Positions 51,665 to 61,115 of a stretch of 64,000 bases of DNA are shown here, in pieces. Origin of the DNA: Flavobacterium akiainvivens. GTDB taxonomy: Bacteria; Bacteroidota; Bacteroidia; Flavobacteriales; Flavobacteriaceae. The stretch is from the NCBI RefSeq assembly GCF_001278115.1, contig NZ_LIYD01000005.1:2720566-2784565 (forward strand). Direction: 5' to 3'. The translations under genes were made by a program, and so were the position numbers. A model generated the notes under the pieces. That model had not been told where the DNA came from. It ran no database searches and worked only from the letters and a program-made list of their open reading frames with translations. The number at the start of each line of letters is the position of its first letter. The first letter of the stretch is position 1.

Positions 51665-54600
51665 TTAGAAGTTAACACTTAGGCCCATCATATAGGTCCT
51701 TGGTTGTGGATAGAAGCCTACATCTATACCCCTTGCCCAGCTTTGGTTTGTGTTACCAAAACCAATTTCGGGGTCAAGCCCAGGGTATTTAGTAAAGGTA
51801 TAAAGGTTATTGGCAGATACATACAGCCTGAACTGAGAGAATGTTTTGCCTATAATATCGGTTACTTTAGCAAGGTCGCAACCCAGTGTAATGGTTTTAA
51901 TCCTGAAGAAGTCGCCATCTTTAATGTACATATCGCTAAACTTAGTCCAGTTACCGTTAGCATCTGTACCATAAGTTACCCTTGGGCGGGTGTTAGAGCT
52001 GCCTTCGGTAGTCCAGCGGTCAAACACATCTGTGCTATAGTTGTAAAACGGCCTTGAATAATCGCGCACGCCATAAGCAATCTGGTTTCCGGCCACACCA
52101 TAAGTGTATACAGAAAGGTCGAACGCCTTGTAGTTTAGCTGAAAGCTTAAACCGTAAGAATAATCAGGGTTAGGGTCGCCAATGGCTGTTTTATCGTCAG
52201 ATGTAATAACACCATCGCCGTTGCGGTCTACAAACTTAACATCGCCCGGAACCGCATTTGGCTGTACAGGGTTACCGTCTACGCTGTAAGCATCAATCTC
52301 TGCCTGGTTCTGGAAAATACCATCTGTTTGCAGGCCGTAGAAATAGCCGATAGGCATACCTTCCTGAACACGGTTAATTTCGTCTATACCCTGGAAAAGC
52401 AGGTTGGTGTCACCATAAATAATACCGTTTTGGTTGGCAACTTTAGTAACCTTGTTTTTGTTTTTGCTAATGTTAGCATTAACGGTTAGCCTCCAGTCAT
52501 CGCCAAAAGTAGTGTTGTATGAAGCGCCAAGTTCAAAACCGGTGTTTTCTACATTACCACCGTTTATGTAAGGTGCCTGTGCACCTGCAATGTAAGGAAC
52601 GCTTGCCTGCACCAGCCAGTCTTTAGTAGTTTTCTTATAGTAGTCAAAGTTAAGGGTAAGGCTGTTAAGCAGCGTTACATCTACACCAAGGTCAAGCTGT
52701 TCAGATGTTTCCCATTTAAGGTTTGGTGTGTTAAGCGCGTCAGGGCTTGCACCAGGGTCAAGCGGAAGCTCATTATTACCCGTACCAAAGTGGTAGTTTT
52801 TATCGTAAGTAGAAATGGTAGACATATAGGCAAACCTCCTGTTAAACTGGTCGTTACCGTTTTGTCCCCAGCTACCGCGCACTTTAAGTGCATCTACTAT
52901 ACCTTCTTCAGGCCAGAAAGCTTCCTGGTCTACGTTCCAACCGGCAGAGAACGACGGGAACACTGCCCATTTCTCTGAACCGAATTCTGATGAACCGTCG
53001 CGGCGGATAGTAGCCGTAAACAGGTATTTGTTATCATAGTCATAAAGGAACCTGCCAAAGTATGATGCTATGTTATAGTCATAACGGTCTCCCGATACAC
53101 GGTTTTGTGTAGGGTCTAACACGTTATCAAGGTAGGCATGCCAAAAGTCGTTAAACTGAAGGTCGCGGCCCAGGGCGCTCTGGTAGCGTGTTATGCGCTC
53201 GCGGGCACTCATACCGGCAAGTACATCTATATTATGCTTGCCAAAAGAAGCCTGGTACTGCACCGTGTTATCCCAAATCCATGAGAAGTTGTTGTTAGCG
53301 CTTTGTGTTACGCTCGATACATCGCTGTATGAAACAGATGATAGCTGATACTCAGGCGTAAATGCCCTGTAATCATCTGTATAAGAATCTACACCAAATG
53401 ATGTGCGGAACGTAAGGCCTTTTACAGGGGTTACCTCTGCAAAAATGTTACCTACAAAACGGTTAGAAATGGTTTCTTTAAAGTTAGTGTAGTACAAAAG
53501 GCCCACAGGGTTTGTAATATCTGCACTAATGTTAGATGATGCATAAGAGCCGTCTTCGTTATACACCGGGAAGTTTGGCGGTGAGTTAAAGAAGCCCCTT
53601 AGCGAGTTAGAGTAAATACCCTGGTCTGCAATACCTGTGCTTTTTACACGTGCAAACGAGAAGTTTTCGCCTACTTTAACAACATCTTTTACAATGTTGT
53701 AGGTAGAGTTTGTTGTAAAAGTAACCCTGTCATACTGAGACTGGCCTGTGTTGCTGCCTATTAAACCATCCTGGCCGTAGTAAGAAAGGCCGGCGTTATA
53801 AGTAGCTTTATCATTACCACCGCTTATAAGTAAAGAGTGGTTTTGCTTTACAGCGCCATCGTTAAACAGCTCATCCTGCCAGTCTGTATTTGGCATGTTG
53901 CTTATCTGCTCCTGAGAGTAAAGTGGTGCAAAGCCAGAGTTTACACGGGCTTCGTTAAGTATTGTAGCATACTGCTGTGCGTTTAGCAGGTCAAGCCTTT
54001 TGTAGCTTTCCTGGAAACCGGTGTAGCTGTTAAACGATACGTTTATTTTGCCTTCGGCACCTTTTTTAGTAGTAACAAGTATTACACCATTAGCGGCACG
54101 TGCACCATAAATAGCTGCCGCAGAGGCATCTTTAAGCACGTCCATCCTTTCAATGATAGATGGGTCAAGGTAGCCAATACCGTTGTCTACCACAACACCG
54201 TCTACCACATAAAGCGGTGTAGAGTTACCCACAGTACCTGCACCACGAATGTTTACCACCATACCTGCACCCGGCTGGCCAGATGATTGTGTGATGTTAA
54301 CACCGGTAGTTTGGCCCTGTAGGGCGCTGGTAGCATCTATACTGTTAGTTTGTTGCAGGTCTTTACCGCCCACTACAGTTGTAGCGGCAGTGCTTACCTT
54401 TCTTTTTTGTGTACCGTAGCCCACCACTACCAGTTCGGTAAGGGTTTCGGCTTCTTCGGTAAGGGCAATGTCTATTGTAGTCTGTCCGCCTACCACAACG
54501 GTTTTTGAAGTATAGCCCATGTAGCTAAACTCAAGCGTAGCGGCTGCGTTAACGCTTATAGAGTACGTACCGTCTATATCTGTACTTACACCATTAGTAG

Positions 54601-54769
54601 AGCCTTTTTCAACTACGCTTACCCCGGGCAGCTCAAGGCCGTCTGAAGTACCGGTTACCTTACCTGTTACAGTAACCTTTTGTGCCATTGCCGGCACCGC
54701 GAAAAGTGTAAAAAAGCAAAAGAGTCCAAAAGCGAGCACTTTTGGCGGAATAGTAATTTTACTTTTCAT
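51665..54769 (-). CDS. SusC/RagA-family TonB-dependent outer-membrane transporter
   Basis: A 1034-residue TonB-dependent transporter from ATG 54769. It has a signal peptide (ending AVPAMAQ), a carboxypeptidase-regulatory-like N-terminal extension (VTVTGKVTGTSDGLELPGVSVVEKGSTNG), the SusC TonB box region (LTELVVVGYGTQKRKVSTAATT), a plug with SGQPGAGMVVNIRGAGTVGN, and a 22-stranded barrel ending in MGLSVNF. It should import the glycan bound by SusD into the periplasm. An in-frame ATG 25 codons upstream would add a non-signal sequence and is unlikely. It is the first gene of the leftward array that the divergent regulator probably activates. Confidence 0.95.
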   Translation of the reverse strand: MKSKITIPPKVLAFGLFCFFTLFAVPAMAQKVTVTGKVTGTSDGLELPGVSVVEKGSTNGVSTDIDGTYSISVNAAATLEFSYMGYTSKTVVVGGQTTIDIALTEEAETLTELVVVGYGTQKRKVSTAATTVVGGKDLQQTNSIDATSALQGQTTGVNITQSSGQPGAGMVVNIRGAGTVGNSTPLYVVDGVVVDNGIGYLDPSIIERMDVLKDASAAAIYGARAANGVILVTTKKGAEGKINVSFNSYTGFQESYKRLDLLNAQQYATILNEARVNSGFAPLYSQEQISNMPNTDWQDELFNDGAVKQNHSLLISGGNDKATYNAGLSYYGQDGLIGSNTGQSQYDRVTFTTNSTYNIVKDVVKVGENFSFARVKSTGIADQGIYSNSLRGFFNSPPNFPVYNEDGSYASSNISADITNPVGLLYYTNFKETISNRFVGNIFAEVTPVKGLTFRTSFGVDSYTDDYRAFTPEYQLSSVSYSDVSSVTQSANNNFSWIWDNTVQYQASFGKHNIDVLAGMSARERITRYQSALGRDLQFNDFWHAYLDNVLDPTQNRVSGDRYDYNIASYFGRFLYDYDNKYLFTATIRRDGSSEFGSEKWAVFPSFSAGWNVDQEAFWPEEGIVDALKVRGSWGQNGNDQFNRRFAYMSTISTYDKNYHFGTGNNELPLDPGASPDALNTPNLKWETSEQLDLGVDVTLLNSLTLNFDYYKKTTKDWLVQASVPYIAGAQAPYINGGNVENTGFELGASYNTTFGDDWRLTVNANISKNKNKVTKVANQNGIIYGDTNLLFQGIDEINRVQEGMPIGYFYGLQTDGIFQNQAEIDAYSVDGNPVQPNAVPGDVKFVDRNGDGVITSDDKTAIGDPNPDYSYGLSFQLNYKAFDLSVYTYGVAGNQIAYGVRDYSRPFYNYSTDVFDRWTTEGSSNTRPRVTYGTDANGNWTKFSDMYIKDGDFFRIKTITLGCDLAKVTDIIGKTFSQFRLYVSANNLYTFTKYPGLDPEIGFGNTNQSWARGIDVGFYPQPRTYMMGLSVNF

Positions 54770-55409
54770 AATGATTAGAGTTTGGTTATGTTTCTGTGTT
54801 TGTTTACTACTGCGGCGGCATTTAAAATTTAAGGGCTGCGCCACAGTTTTAGGGTCTGGGTTATGGGATTAGCTGTTAGTGGTTTTTAAAAAGTGAGCTC
54901 TACTCTTTATTAGCCTTTACAACGGCACCCGCTTGTTTACAGTTACTTTCACTAAAACGTTTTCGAAATTGAAGCACAAAAAAGCCGGCGTTATACTATT
55001 GCAAGATGGCTTTCCGTCATCCTGAAAATTGTAGTTGCATGGCACATCATAAATCAACAACGTTTATCACGTCTTAACAAGGCGCAATTAAGGTAAAATA
55101 GCAGTCCCCTGCAATACCTTATGGTCATAAAACACATAAGGGTACCTATTTTAATACATTTATAACCCAAAACAGCCCCTTTTAGAACTCATTTGTGTAC
55201 CATTCTACCCAAAAACCCATCATAAAAAACAATACAACACAGGCTTCTTTGTGAAGCAATTTCATACAAATTGCACTTATTTTAGCAAATAGGCAATATA
55301 TAAGGCTTAATTTTATGCATTTAACAATTAAAGCTTTTGCACTTGCTTTTGCCGCTTTTGGGTGTACTTTTACCCTTCATTTGTGGTGTACAAATGCTAA
55401 ATTTGGATA
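54770..55409. other. Divergent regulatory region between susC and the hybrid regulator
   Basis: The 640-base gap holds no gene. It contains a perfect palindrome AAAACGTTTT at 54954-54963, and a cluster of half-sites with CCTTATG (55117-55123), the inverted TTATG-GT-CATAA (55119-55130) and CATAAGG (55135-55141). These are candidate binding sites for the divergent regulator. The -7 box TAAATTTG at 55398-55405 lies four bases before the regulator's ATG. Confidence 0.55.
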
Positions 55410-58400
55410 ATGAAACTACTCAAAACACTTCTTTACTGCTTTTTTGTACTGTGTGGCGCATCATTTTCGGGCTATGGGCAGGGCTATACCTTTCATCATT
55501 TACGTACCGACAACGGGCTTTCCAACAGCTACGTAAAAAGCATACTGAAAGACCGCCAGGGCTTCTTGTGGATTGGTACAGAAGCCGGCCTGAACCGTTA
55601 TGACGGCTATGAGTTTAAAGTGTATAACACTAACCCTGCAAACAAGCACCAGATTGCCTATGATGATGTTTATGGCCTGCAGGAAGACGGCTCGGGAAAC
55701 ATCTGGATCCAGGGGCGCGAAACCTACATGGTGTACAACCGCGATAAAGACAATTTTATAAACAACCCGGCACAACTGCTCAAAAAACTGGGCATAACGC
55801 CAAAAGATACTACTTACAAAGTTCATGTTGATATATTAAAAGACCTGTGGGTATTAGACGGCAACAGCCTGTATGTGTATAATTTCAGGAAGAAAAGCCA
55901 TAAGAAATTTAACGTAGGCAACGCCACTGTTACAGAAATGGCCGATGACGGCGAAAACCTGTACCTGTGCCAAAACCCGTGGCTTATTAAAAAGGTAAAC
56001 AAACACACCGGCAACCAGACCATTATAAACCTGCCACAGTTTATTAAGAGTGAAATACCTAACCGCGACACCCGGGTATTTGTAGACTCCCGCAAAGGGC
56101 TGTTTTTATTCACCGGTTCGTCTGATGCAGCATGGTACTATAAAAATGAGGCCGCCGGCTGGAAAAAGGTAACACTTAACGCTGCCCTGAATGCAGAAAG
56201 CAACATAGTGCTTGATGTTATAGATGATGAAAACGGCAACCTATGGATAGGTACCGACCACAAAGGCCTGTTTATTTATAATACTAACGATGGCACTATT
56301 ACAAACATTACCCACAGCCGCAATGTAAATACGTCTATTGCAGCTAACAACGTGCCCTGCCTGTATAAAGACAATACCGGTACTATATGGATGGGGCATA
56401 ACAAAAGGGGCATATCATACTATAACGACAGTTTCCATAACATGATGAATGTTGATGCCGGCGATGCCAAAGACATCAGCATTATTATGGAAGACAGCAA
56501 GGGCAACACCTGGCTGGGTACTGACGGCAACGGGTTGTATATGAAAAACATCCTGAACGGTGGCATCATAAAAATGCCCATACCCAATATTGCCATTGTA
56601 GCGCTGGAAGAAGACCGCCTGGGCCGTGTATGGATAGGCACATATTTAAATGGATTATACTGCTATGAAAACGGCGCTTTTAAACACTACACCAAGAGTA
56701 ATAGTTCATTAGTATCTAACGACATCTGGAGCCTAAAGGAAGACCGCTACGGCACGCTATGGATAGGCACACTGGGCAGTGGCTTGCAATATTCAACCGG
56801 TAAAAACGGGTTTAACCCTATTACCCTAAGCGGAACAGGGCTTGAGTTTACCGTTGAAATGTATTATGACGGTGGCGATAAGCTGTATGCAGGCACCACC
56901 ACCGGGCTGTATATTGTAGACATAGCCACCCGTAAACAAACCCGCCACACGGCCAATAAAAAAGGCAGCCAAAAGTTTAGGCAGGTAACGGTTAGCAACA
57001 TTTGCAAAGACGATTCAGGCAACCTGTGGCTGGGGCATCCTAAAGGCATGACATTGTGGGATGTTAAAAATGACACGCTCTACTACATAGACAAAGGCTC
57101 AGGCCTTAGCGACAGCGCCATAAGGGGCATTGTAGAAGACAACCACAAGCAAATATGGGTTACTACCAGCAACGGTATGTCGGTCCTTTCGGCCGAGCGT
57201 AACAACAAGGGCATTATACAGGTAAGCAGCCGCAACTTTACCACTAAAGACGGCCTGCCCGATAATTATTTTAACAACCACGCCATCTGCAAGTTGCAAA
57301 ATGGCGATATACTGGTGGGCGGCACTGAGGGGTACACCGTTATTAACCCCAATAAGGTAGCCCAAAAAAACAACCCGCTTGCTAAAGTGCTGTTTACCGG
57401 CCTTAGCCTGGGCAATACCAGGGTACAGGTAGACTCGCTCTACAACGGGCACAAACTGCTTGACAAGCCGCTTTGGGAAGCCTCATCTGTAACCCTTAAG
57501 CATAACGATAAACTGCTGAGCATATACTTTACAACCGGCGACCTGGTTAATGCCGATAAGGTTAGGTATGCCTACAAGCTGGAAGGTTTTAACAACCAAT
57601 GGGTAACGGTTAACGACAACAGCGTTATGTTTTCGTCGCTCGCACCGGGCAGCTATACCCTTTTAGTAAAAGCCAGCAACAGCGATGGCGTATGGAACAA
57701 CCAACCCAGTGTGCTGCACATTACTGTAAAGCCGCCTTTTTACCTTTCTATACTGGCCATTTGCCTGTATATACTTATAGCCCTGGCCATACCGGTTGTG
57801 TTTTTTGTACGCACCCGGAACCATCACCTTAAAAAACTGGAACGGCAAACCCTGCAACTGCAACTGGACAAGGAAAAGAGCCTTAACGACATGAAGCTGA
57901 AGTTCTTTACCAACATAAGCCATGACTTGCGGACACCGCTCACGCTGATAACCATACCATTACAAAACATACTGAGTGGCGATATAAGCGAGGGGCTGCG
58001 CCACAAGCTGAACATTATCAACAAAAATGCCGACCAGCTCATGGCGCTTATCAACTCGCTGCTTGATTTCCGTAAACTTGATTTGGGTGCCGAAGAACTC
58101 CACCCCTCACCTGCTGATTTTGTAAAGTTTGTAAAAGACAAATGCGCCTCCTTTAACGGCTATGCGGCAGACCGGAATATTAACTACTTCTATAACAGCA
58201 CCGTTGACATACTACCCATGCAGTTTGACCCGGTAAAGATGGAAAAAGTGCTGTACAACCTGCTTTCCAATGCCTTTAAGTACACGCCAAATGAGGGCAG
58301 CATAACAGTTTCGGTCACGAAAGAGGAGTCTACCGTGTGTGTACGTGTATCAGACACCGGCACCGGCATTAAAGATGAAGACAAGAAGAACATCTTCCAG

Positions 58401-59411
58401 CTGTTTTACCAGGCATCACAAAAAAAAGAAAACACAGGCAGCGGCATAGGACTTCATATAGTAAACGAATATGTGCTGATGCATGGCGGAACCGTAGACA
58501 TAACCGATAACGCGCCACAGGGCAGTATTTTTAGCGTAAGGCTGCCAATAATTGAAACCCCGGCCGAGGTTATATATAACATTCCCGATGAAGAGGATGA
58601 GGCAGAAGATATTGAAGACTTTGCAGATACCGAAGAAACAGCCACCCTTCCTGTACTGCTCATGGTAGACGACAACATTGATTTTTGCGAACTCATTGCC
58701 GATAGCCTTAGCAGTTACTACACTGTACTTACGGCTCACAATGGTTTTGAAGCGCTCGAAAAACTACAGGAAAACGACATAAACCTGGTTATAAGCGATG
58801 TTATGATGCCCGAAATGGACGGCATAGAGCTGTGCAGGCGCATTAAAACCAACATAGAGTGGTCTCATATACCCGTATTGCTTTTAACGGCCCGTACGGC
58901 AGAAGAATACAAGATTGAAGGCCTTGAAATAGGTGCCGATGATTATCTTACCAAGCCGTTTAACTTTAACCTGCTCAGGCTTCGCATACAAAAATTCCTT
59001 GAGTGGACACAGCGCAGCCATAGTGCATTTAGCCAGAAGGTAGAAGTATCTCCGGCAGAAATTACCATAACGTCGTTAGACGAGCACCTTATCGACAAAG
59101 CCATTAAAGCCGTTGAAGACCAGATGAGTAACCCTGACTTTAGCGTAGAAGAACTGGGTGCAGCCGTGGGCCTTAGCCGCAGCCACCTGTACAAAAAACT
59201 TATGTTTATTACGGGTAAGAGCCCGTCTGAGTTTATCCGCACCATAAAGCTTAAACGTTCTAAGGAACTGCTTGAAAAGAGCCAGCTGCAAATTGCCGAA
59301 ATTGCCTACAGGGTGGGATATAATTCGCCTAAGCGTTTCACGCTCAACTTTAAGAATGAGTTTGGCATATCGCCATCAGACTATCTTAGAAGCCTGAAAA
59401 CCAAGAAATAA
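55410..59411 (+). CDS. Hybrid two-component sensor-regulator (HTCS) of the polysaccharide locus
   Basis: A 1333-residue one-protein two-component system. After a signal peptide (MKLLKTLLYCFFVLCGASFSGYGQ), residues about 25-690 are a pair of seven-bladed periplasmic propellers (repeats such as GNIWIQG, RVWIGTYLNGLY, GTLWIGTLGSG). A Y_Y_Y domain (about 690-765) and one membrane helix (about 775-800) follow. The cytoplasmic part has a histidine kinase with phospho-His H838 (TNISHDLRTPL) and an ATPase domain (GSGIGLHIV), a receiver with D1130 (VISDVMMPEMDG), and an AraC-type helix-turn-helix (about 1230-1333). It should sense the glycan and activate the divergent susC operon. Confidence 0.96.
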   Translation: MKLLKTLLYCFFVLCGASFSGYGQGYTFHHLRTDNGLSNSYVKSILKDRQGFLWIGTEAGLNRYDGYEFKVYNTNPANKHQIAYDDVYGLQEDGSGNIWIQGRETYMVYNRDKDNFINNPAQLLKKLGITPKDTTYKVHVDILKDLWVLDGNSLYVYNFRKKSHKKFNVGNATVTEMADDGENLYLCQNPWLIKKVNKHTGNQTIINLPQFIKSEIPNRDTRVFVDSRKGLFLFTGSSDAAWYYKNEAAGWKKVTLNAALNAESNIVLDVIDDENGNLWIGTDHKGLFIYNTNDGTITNITHSRNVNTSIAANNVPCLYKDNTGTIWMGHNKRGISYYNDSFHNMMNVDAGDAKDISIIMEDSKGNTWLGTDGNGLYMKNILNGGIIKMPIPNIAIVALEEDRLGRVWIGTYLNGLYCYENGAFKHYTKSNSSLVSNDIWSLKEDRYGTLWIGTLGSGLQYSTGKNGFNPITLSGTGLEFTVEMYYDGGDKLYAGTTTGLYIVDIATRKQTRHTANKKGSQKFRQVTVSNICKDDSGNLWLGHPKGMTLWDVKNDTLYYIDKGSGLSDSAIRGIVEDNHKQIWVTTSNGMSVLSAERNNKGIIQVSSRNFTTKDGLPDNYFNNHAICKLQNGDILVGGTEGYTVINPNKVAQKNNPLAKVLFTGLSLGNTRVQVDSLYNGHKLLDKPLWEASSVTLKHNDKLLSIYFTTGDLVNADKVRYAYKLEGFNNQWVTVNDNSVMFSSLAPGSYTLLVKASNSDGVWNNQPSVLHITVKPPFYLSILAICLYILIALAIPVVFFVRTRNHHLKKLERQTLQLQLDKEKSLNDMKLKFFTNISHDLRTPLTLITIPLQNILSGDISEGLRHKLNIINKNADQLMALINSLLDFRKLDLGAEELHPSPADFVKFVKDKCASFNGYAADRNINYFYNSTVDILPMQFDPVKMEKVLYNLLSNAFKYTPNEGSITVSVTKEESTVCVRVSDTGTGIKDEDKKNIFQLFYQASQKKENTGSGIGLHIVNEYVLMHGGTVDITDNAPQGSIFSVRLPIIETPAEVIYNIPDEEDEAEDIEDFADTEETATLPVLLMVDDNIDFCELIADSLSSYYTVLTAHNGFEALEKLQENDINLVISDVMMPEMDGIELCRRIKTNIEWSHIPVLLLTARTAEEYKIEGLEIGADDYLTKPFNFNLLRLRIQKFLEWTQRSHSAFSQKVEVSPAEITITSLDEHLIDKAIKAVEDQMSNPDFSVEELGAAVGLSRSHLYKKLMFITGKSPSEFIRTIKLKRSKELLEKSQLQIAEIAYRVGYNSPKRFTLNFKNEFGISPSDYLRSLKTKK

Positions 59412-59442
59412 AAAAAGCCGGACTGTTTAGTCCGGCTTTTTT
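59411..59442. terminator. Bidirectional terminator between HTCS and tRNA-Ala
   Basis: AAAAAAGCCGGACT (59411-59424) pairs perfectly with AGTCCGGCTTTTTT (59429-59442) around GTTT. The A and T runs on both sides let it stop the HTCS transcript and the tRNA transcript coming the other way. Confidence 0.93.
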
Positions 59443-59443
59443 G

Positions 59444-59518
<75 letters not shown>

Positions 59519-59529
59519 TTTTGCGATTG

Positions 59530-59559
59530 CAAAGATATAGCAAAATAAACAATATGCAA
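59530..59559 (-). promoter_or_regulatory. Promoter of tRNA-Ala
   Basis: The reverse strand has TTG (59557-59559), a 19-base spacer and TATCTTTG (59530-59537), ending 12 bases before the tRNA 5' end. Box sequence, spacing and distance all match the flavobacterial consensus. Confidence 0.8.
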
Positions 59560-59637
59560 GCCCTTTGCTTAAAAGTTTAGTAAAGCACGCAAATACTTTA
59601 GTAAATAATATAACTTTACAGTGCCAAACCACTTAAA

Positions 59638-60393
59638 ATGAGCACTACAGGAACCATAAACACCACTGTTTCAGCAAATATTGCAACCATAACCTTCGGC
59701 CATCCTGCCGGAAACTCTTTCCCATCGGCACAGTTAAAAGCACTTACTGAGGCTTTTACCCTGTTGGGAAACAACCCTGATGTTAGCATAATCATCCTGC
59801 AAAGCGAGGGCGAAAAGGCTTTTTGCGCCGGCGCATCGTTTGATGAACTACTGAAAATCAATACCTTTGAAGCCGGAACAGAGTTTTTCTCGGGCTTTGC
59901 TAATGTTATCAATGCCATGCGCACCTGCCCCAAGCTTATTGTAGGGCGCATTCAGGGCAAGGCTGTTGGCGGGGGCGTGGGCCTTGCCGCCGCCTGCGAT
60001 TACTGCTTTGCTACCGATGCCGCTGCCATAAAACTATCTGAATTTACCATAGGCATTGGCCCATTTGTTATAGCGCCAGCCGTTGAACGTAAGATGGGCA
60101 AAGCCGCCTTGGCGGAACTTACCTTGGGTGCAGACCAATGGAAAGATGCGCAATGGGCGCAAAACAAAGGCCTGTATGCCAACACCTTCAGCACATTATC
60201 AGAACTTGACACTGCCCTTGAAACGTTTACTACCAAGCTGGCTTCCTACAATCCTGAAGCCCTTAGCGCCATGAAAAAAGTACTGTGGGAAGGCACCGAA
60301 AACTGGGATACCCTGCTGGCCGACCGCGCCAAAATATCCGGCGGGCTGGTACTTTCAGACTTTACAAAAGAGGCTTTGCAGCAGTTTAAATAG
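59638..60393 (+). CDS. Enoyl-CoA hydratase/isomerase family protein
   Basis: A 251-residue crotonase-fold enzyme. The N-terminal NTTVSANIATITFGHPAGNSFPSAQLKALTEAF, the oxyanion-hole block EKAFCAGASFDEL, and the second block GRIQGKAVGGGVGLAAACDYCFA are all present. It probably hydrates or rearranges a CoA thioester in fatty-acid or branched-chain amino-acid breakdown; a methylglutaconyl-CoA hydratase role is possible. The catalytic acid pair is not clearly of the classic two-Glu type, as the second block has TIGIGPFVIAPAV. The gene overlaps the convergent oxygenase by eight bases. Confidence 0.9.
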   Translation: MSTTGTINTTVSANIATITFGHPAGNSFPSAQLKALTEAFTLLGNNPDVSIIILQSEGEKAFCAGASFDELLKINTFEAGTEFFSGFANVINAMRTCPKLIVGRIQGKAVGGGVGLAAACDYCFATDAAAIKLSEFTIGIGPFVIAPAVERKMGKAALAELTLGADQWKDAQWAQNKGLYANTFSTLSELDTALETFTTKLASYNPEALSAMKKVLWEGTENWDTLLADRAKISGGLVLSDFTKEALQQFK

Positions 60394-61015
60394 CACCCGT
60401 TTTTAGCCAACCCGTAATACTAAGGCGCGGCTGCTTAACCGGTTTAACCTCATGCTCAAGCAACTGGCTCTCAAAAACCACTACCCTCCCGGCAAGTGGA
60501 TAGATATCTATTGCCTTTTCTGAGCCGTTTTCATCAGTGTAAATAGTCAGCTCACCGCCAAACTCAGGCTGCCAGTCTTCGTCATTAAGGTAGCACACTA
60601 TAGATATTTTACGGCTGCTATCGTTTTGGAAGGTATCAAGATGGCGCTTGTAAAAAGTACCCTCGGGGTATAACGCATAGTGAAACTCCTGTCTTTGTAT
60701 GCCCATATAACAGGTGCGGTTAAGGTACTGTACAAAATCGCGTATTTTTGTAAAAAACACATTTTCAGTAGGTTCTGAATCATTTTCATCAAGCCAAAGG
60801 ATAAAATCACCCCTAACAGCACCTACAACCTGCTCATTAGCCTGGTTGCCAATTGCCGACTTTTTAAATTCCTCTGCCTCATACTTTTGCAGCAGGCTCT
60901 GGCGCAGGCCGTCTATTTCCTGTTGCGAAAAAAAGCCGTCGGCAACGCTGTAGTGCTGCTGCATTAGCCCATCTATAATCCTCTCATACAGCGGATTCAG
61001 CTGAAAATCATCCAT
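60386..61015 (-). CDS. 2-oxoglutarate/Fe(II)-dependent oxygenase (prolyl-4-hydroxylase-like)
   Basis: A 209-residue dioxygenase. The iron-binding triad is visible as H125 and D127 (YKRHLDTFQ) and H188 (LLEHEV), with R197 (KQPRLSITGW) for 2-oxoglutarate. The block VCYLNDEDWQPEFGGELTIYTDENG fits the prolyl-hydroxylase-like branch that modifies proteins or small molecules. The substrate is unknown. Its 3' end overlaps the enoyl-CoA hydratase gene, and its own promoter box is near 61041-61048. Confidence 0.9.
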   Translation of the reverse strand: MDDFQLNPLYERIIDGLMQQHYSVADGFFSQQEIDGLRQSLLQKYEAEEFKKSAIGNQANEQVVGAVRGDFILWLDENDSEPTENVFFTKIRDFVQYLNRTCYMGIQRQEFHYALYPEGTFYKRHLDTFQNDSSRKISIVCYLNDEDWQPEFGGELTIYTDENGSEKAIDIYPLAGRVVVFESQLLEHEVKPVKQPRLSITGWLKTGAI

Positions 61016-61040
61016 TTTGTGGCAGTGTTAAAAACCGCAC

Positions 61041-61048
61041 CAAATATA
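61041..61048 (-). promoter_or_regulatory. Candidate -7 box (TATATTTG) of the 2OG-Fe(II) oxygenase
   Basis: The reverse strand reads TATATTTG, 25 bases before the oxygenase ATG. No TTG partner is found at the usual distance. Confidence 0.5.
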
Positions 61049-61087
61049 GGCTTTAAACCAATACGTTAATCACATGGTATTATTTAG

Positions 61088-61095
61088 TAATTTTG
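61088..61095 (+). promoter_or_regulatory. Candidate -7 box (TAATTTTG) of queD
   Basis: TAATTTTG fits TAnnTTTG and lies 20 bases before the ATG at 61116. No clear -33 TTG is seen. Confidence 0.5.
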
Positions 61096-61115
61096 CAGCT
61101 CTAATCACGTGAATC

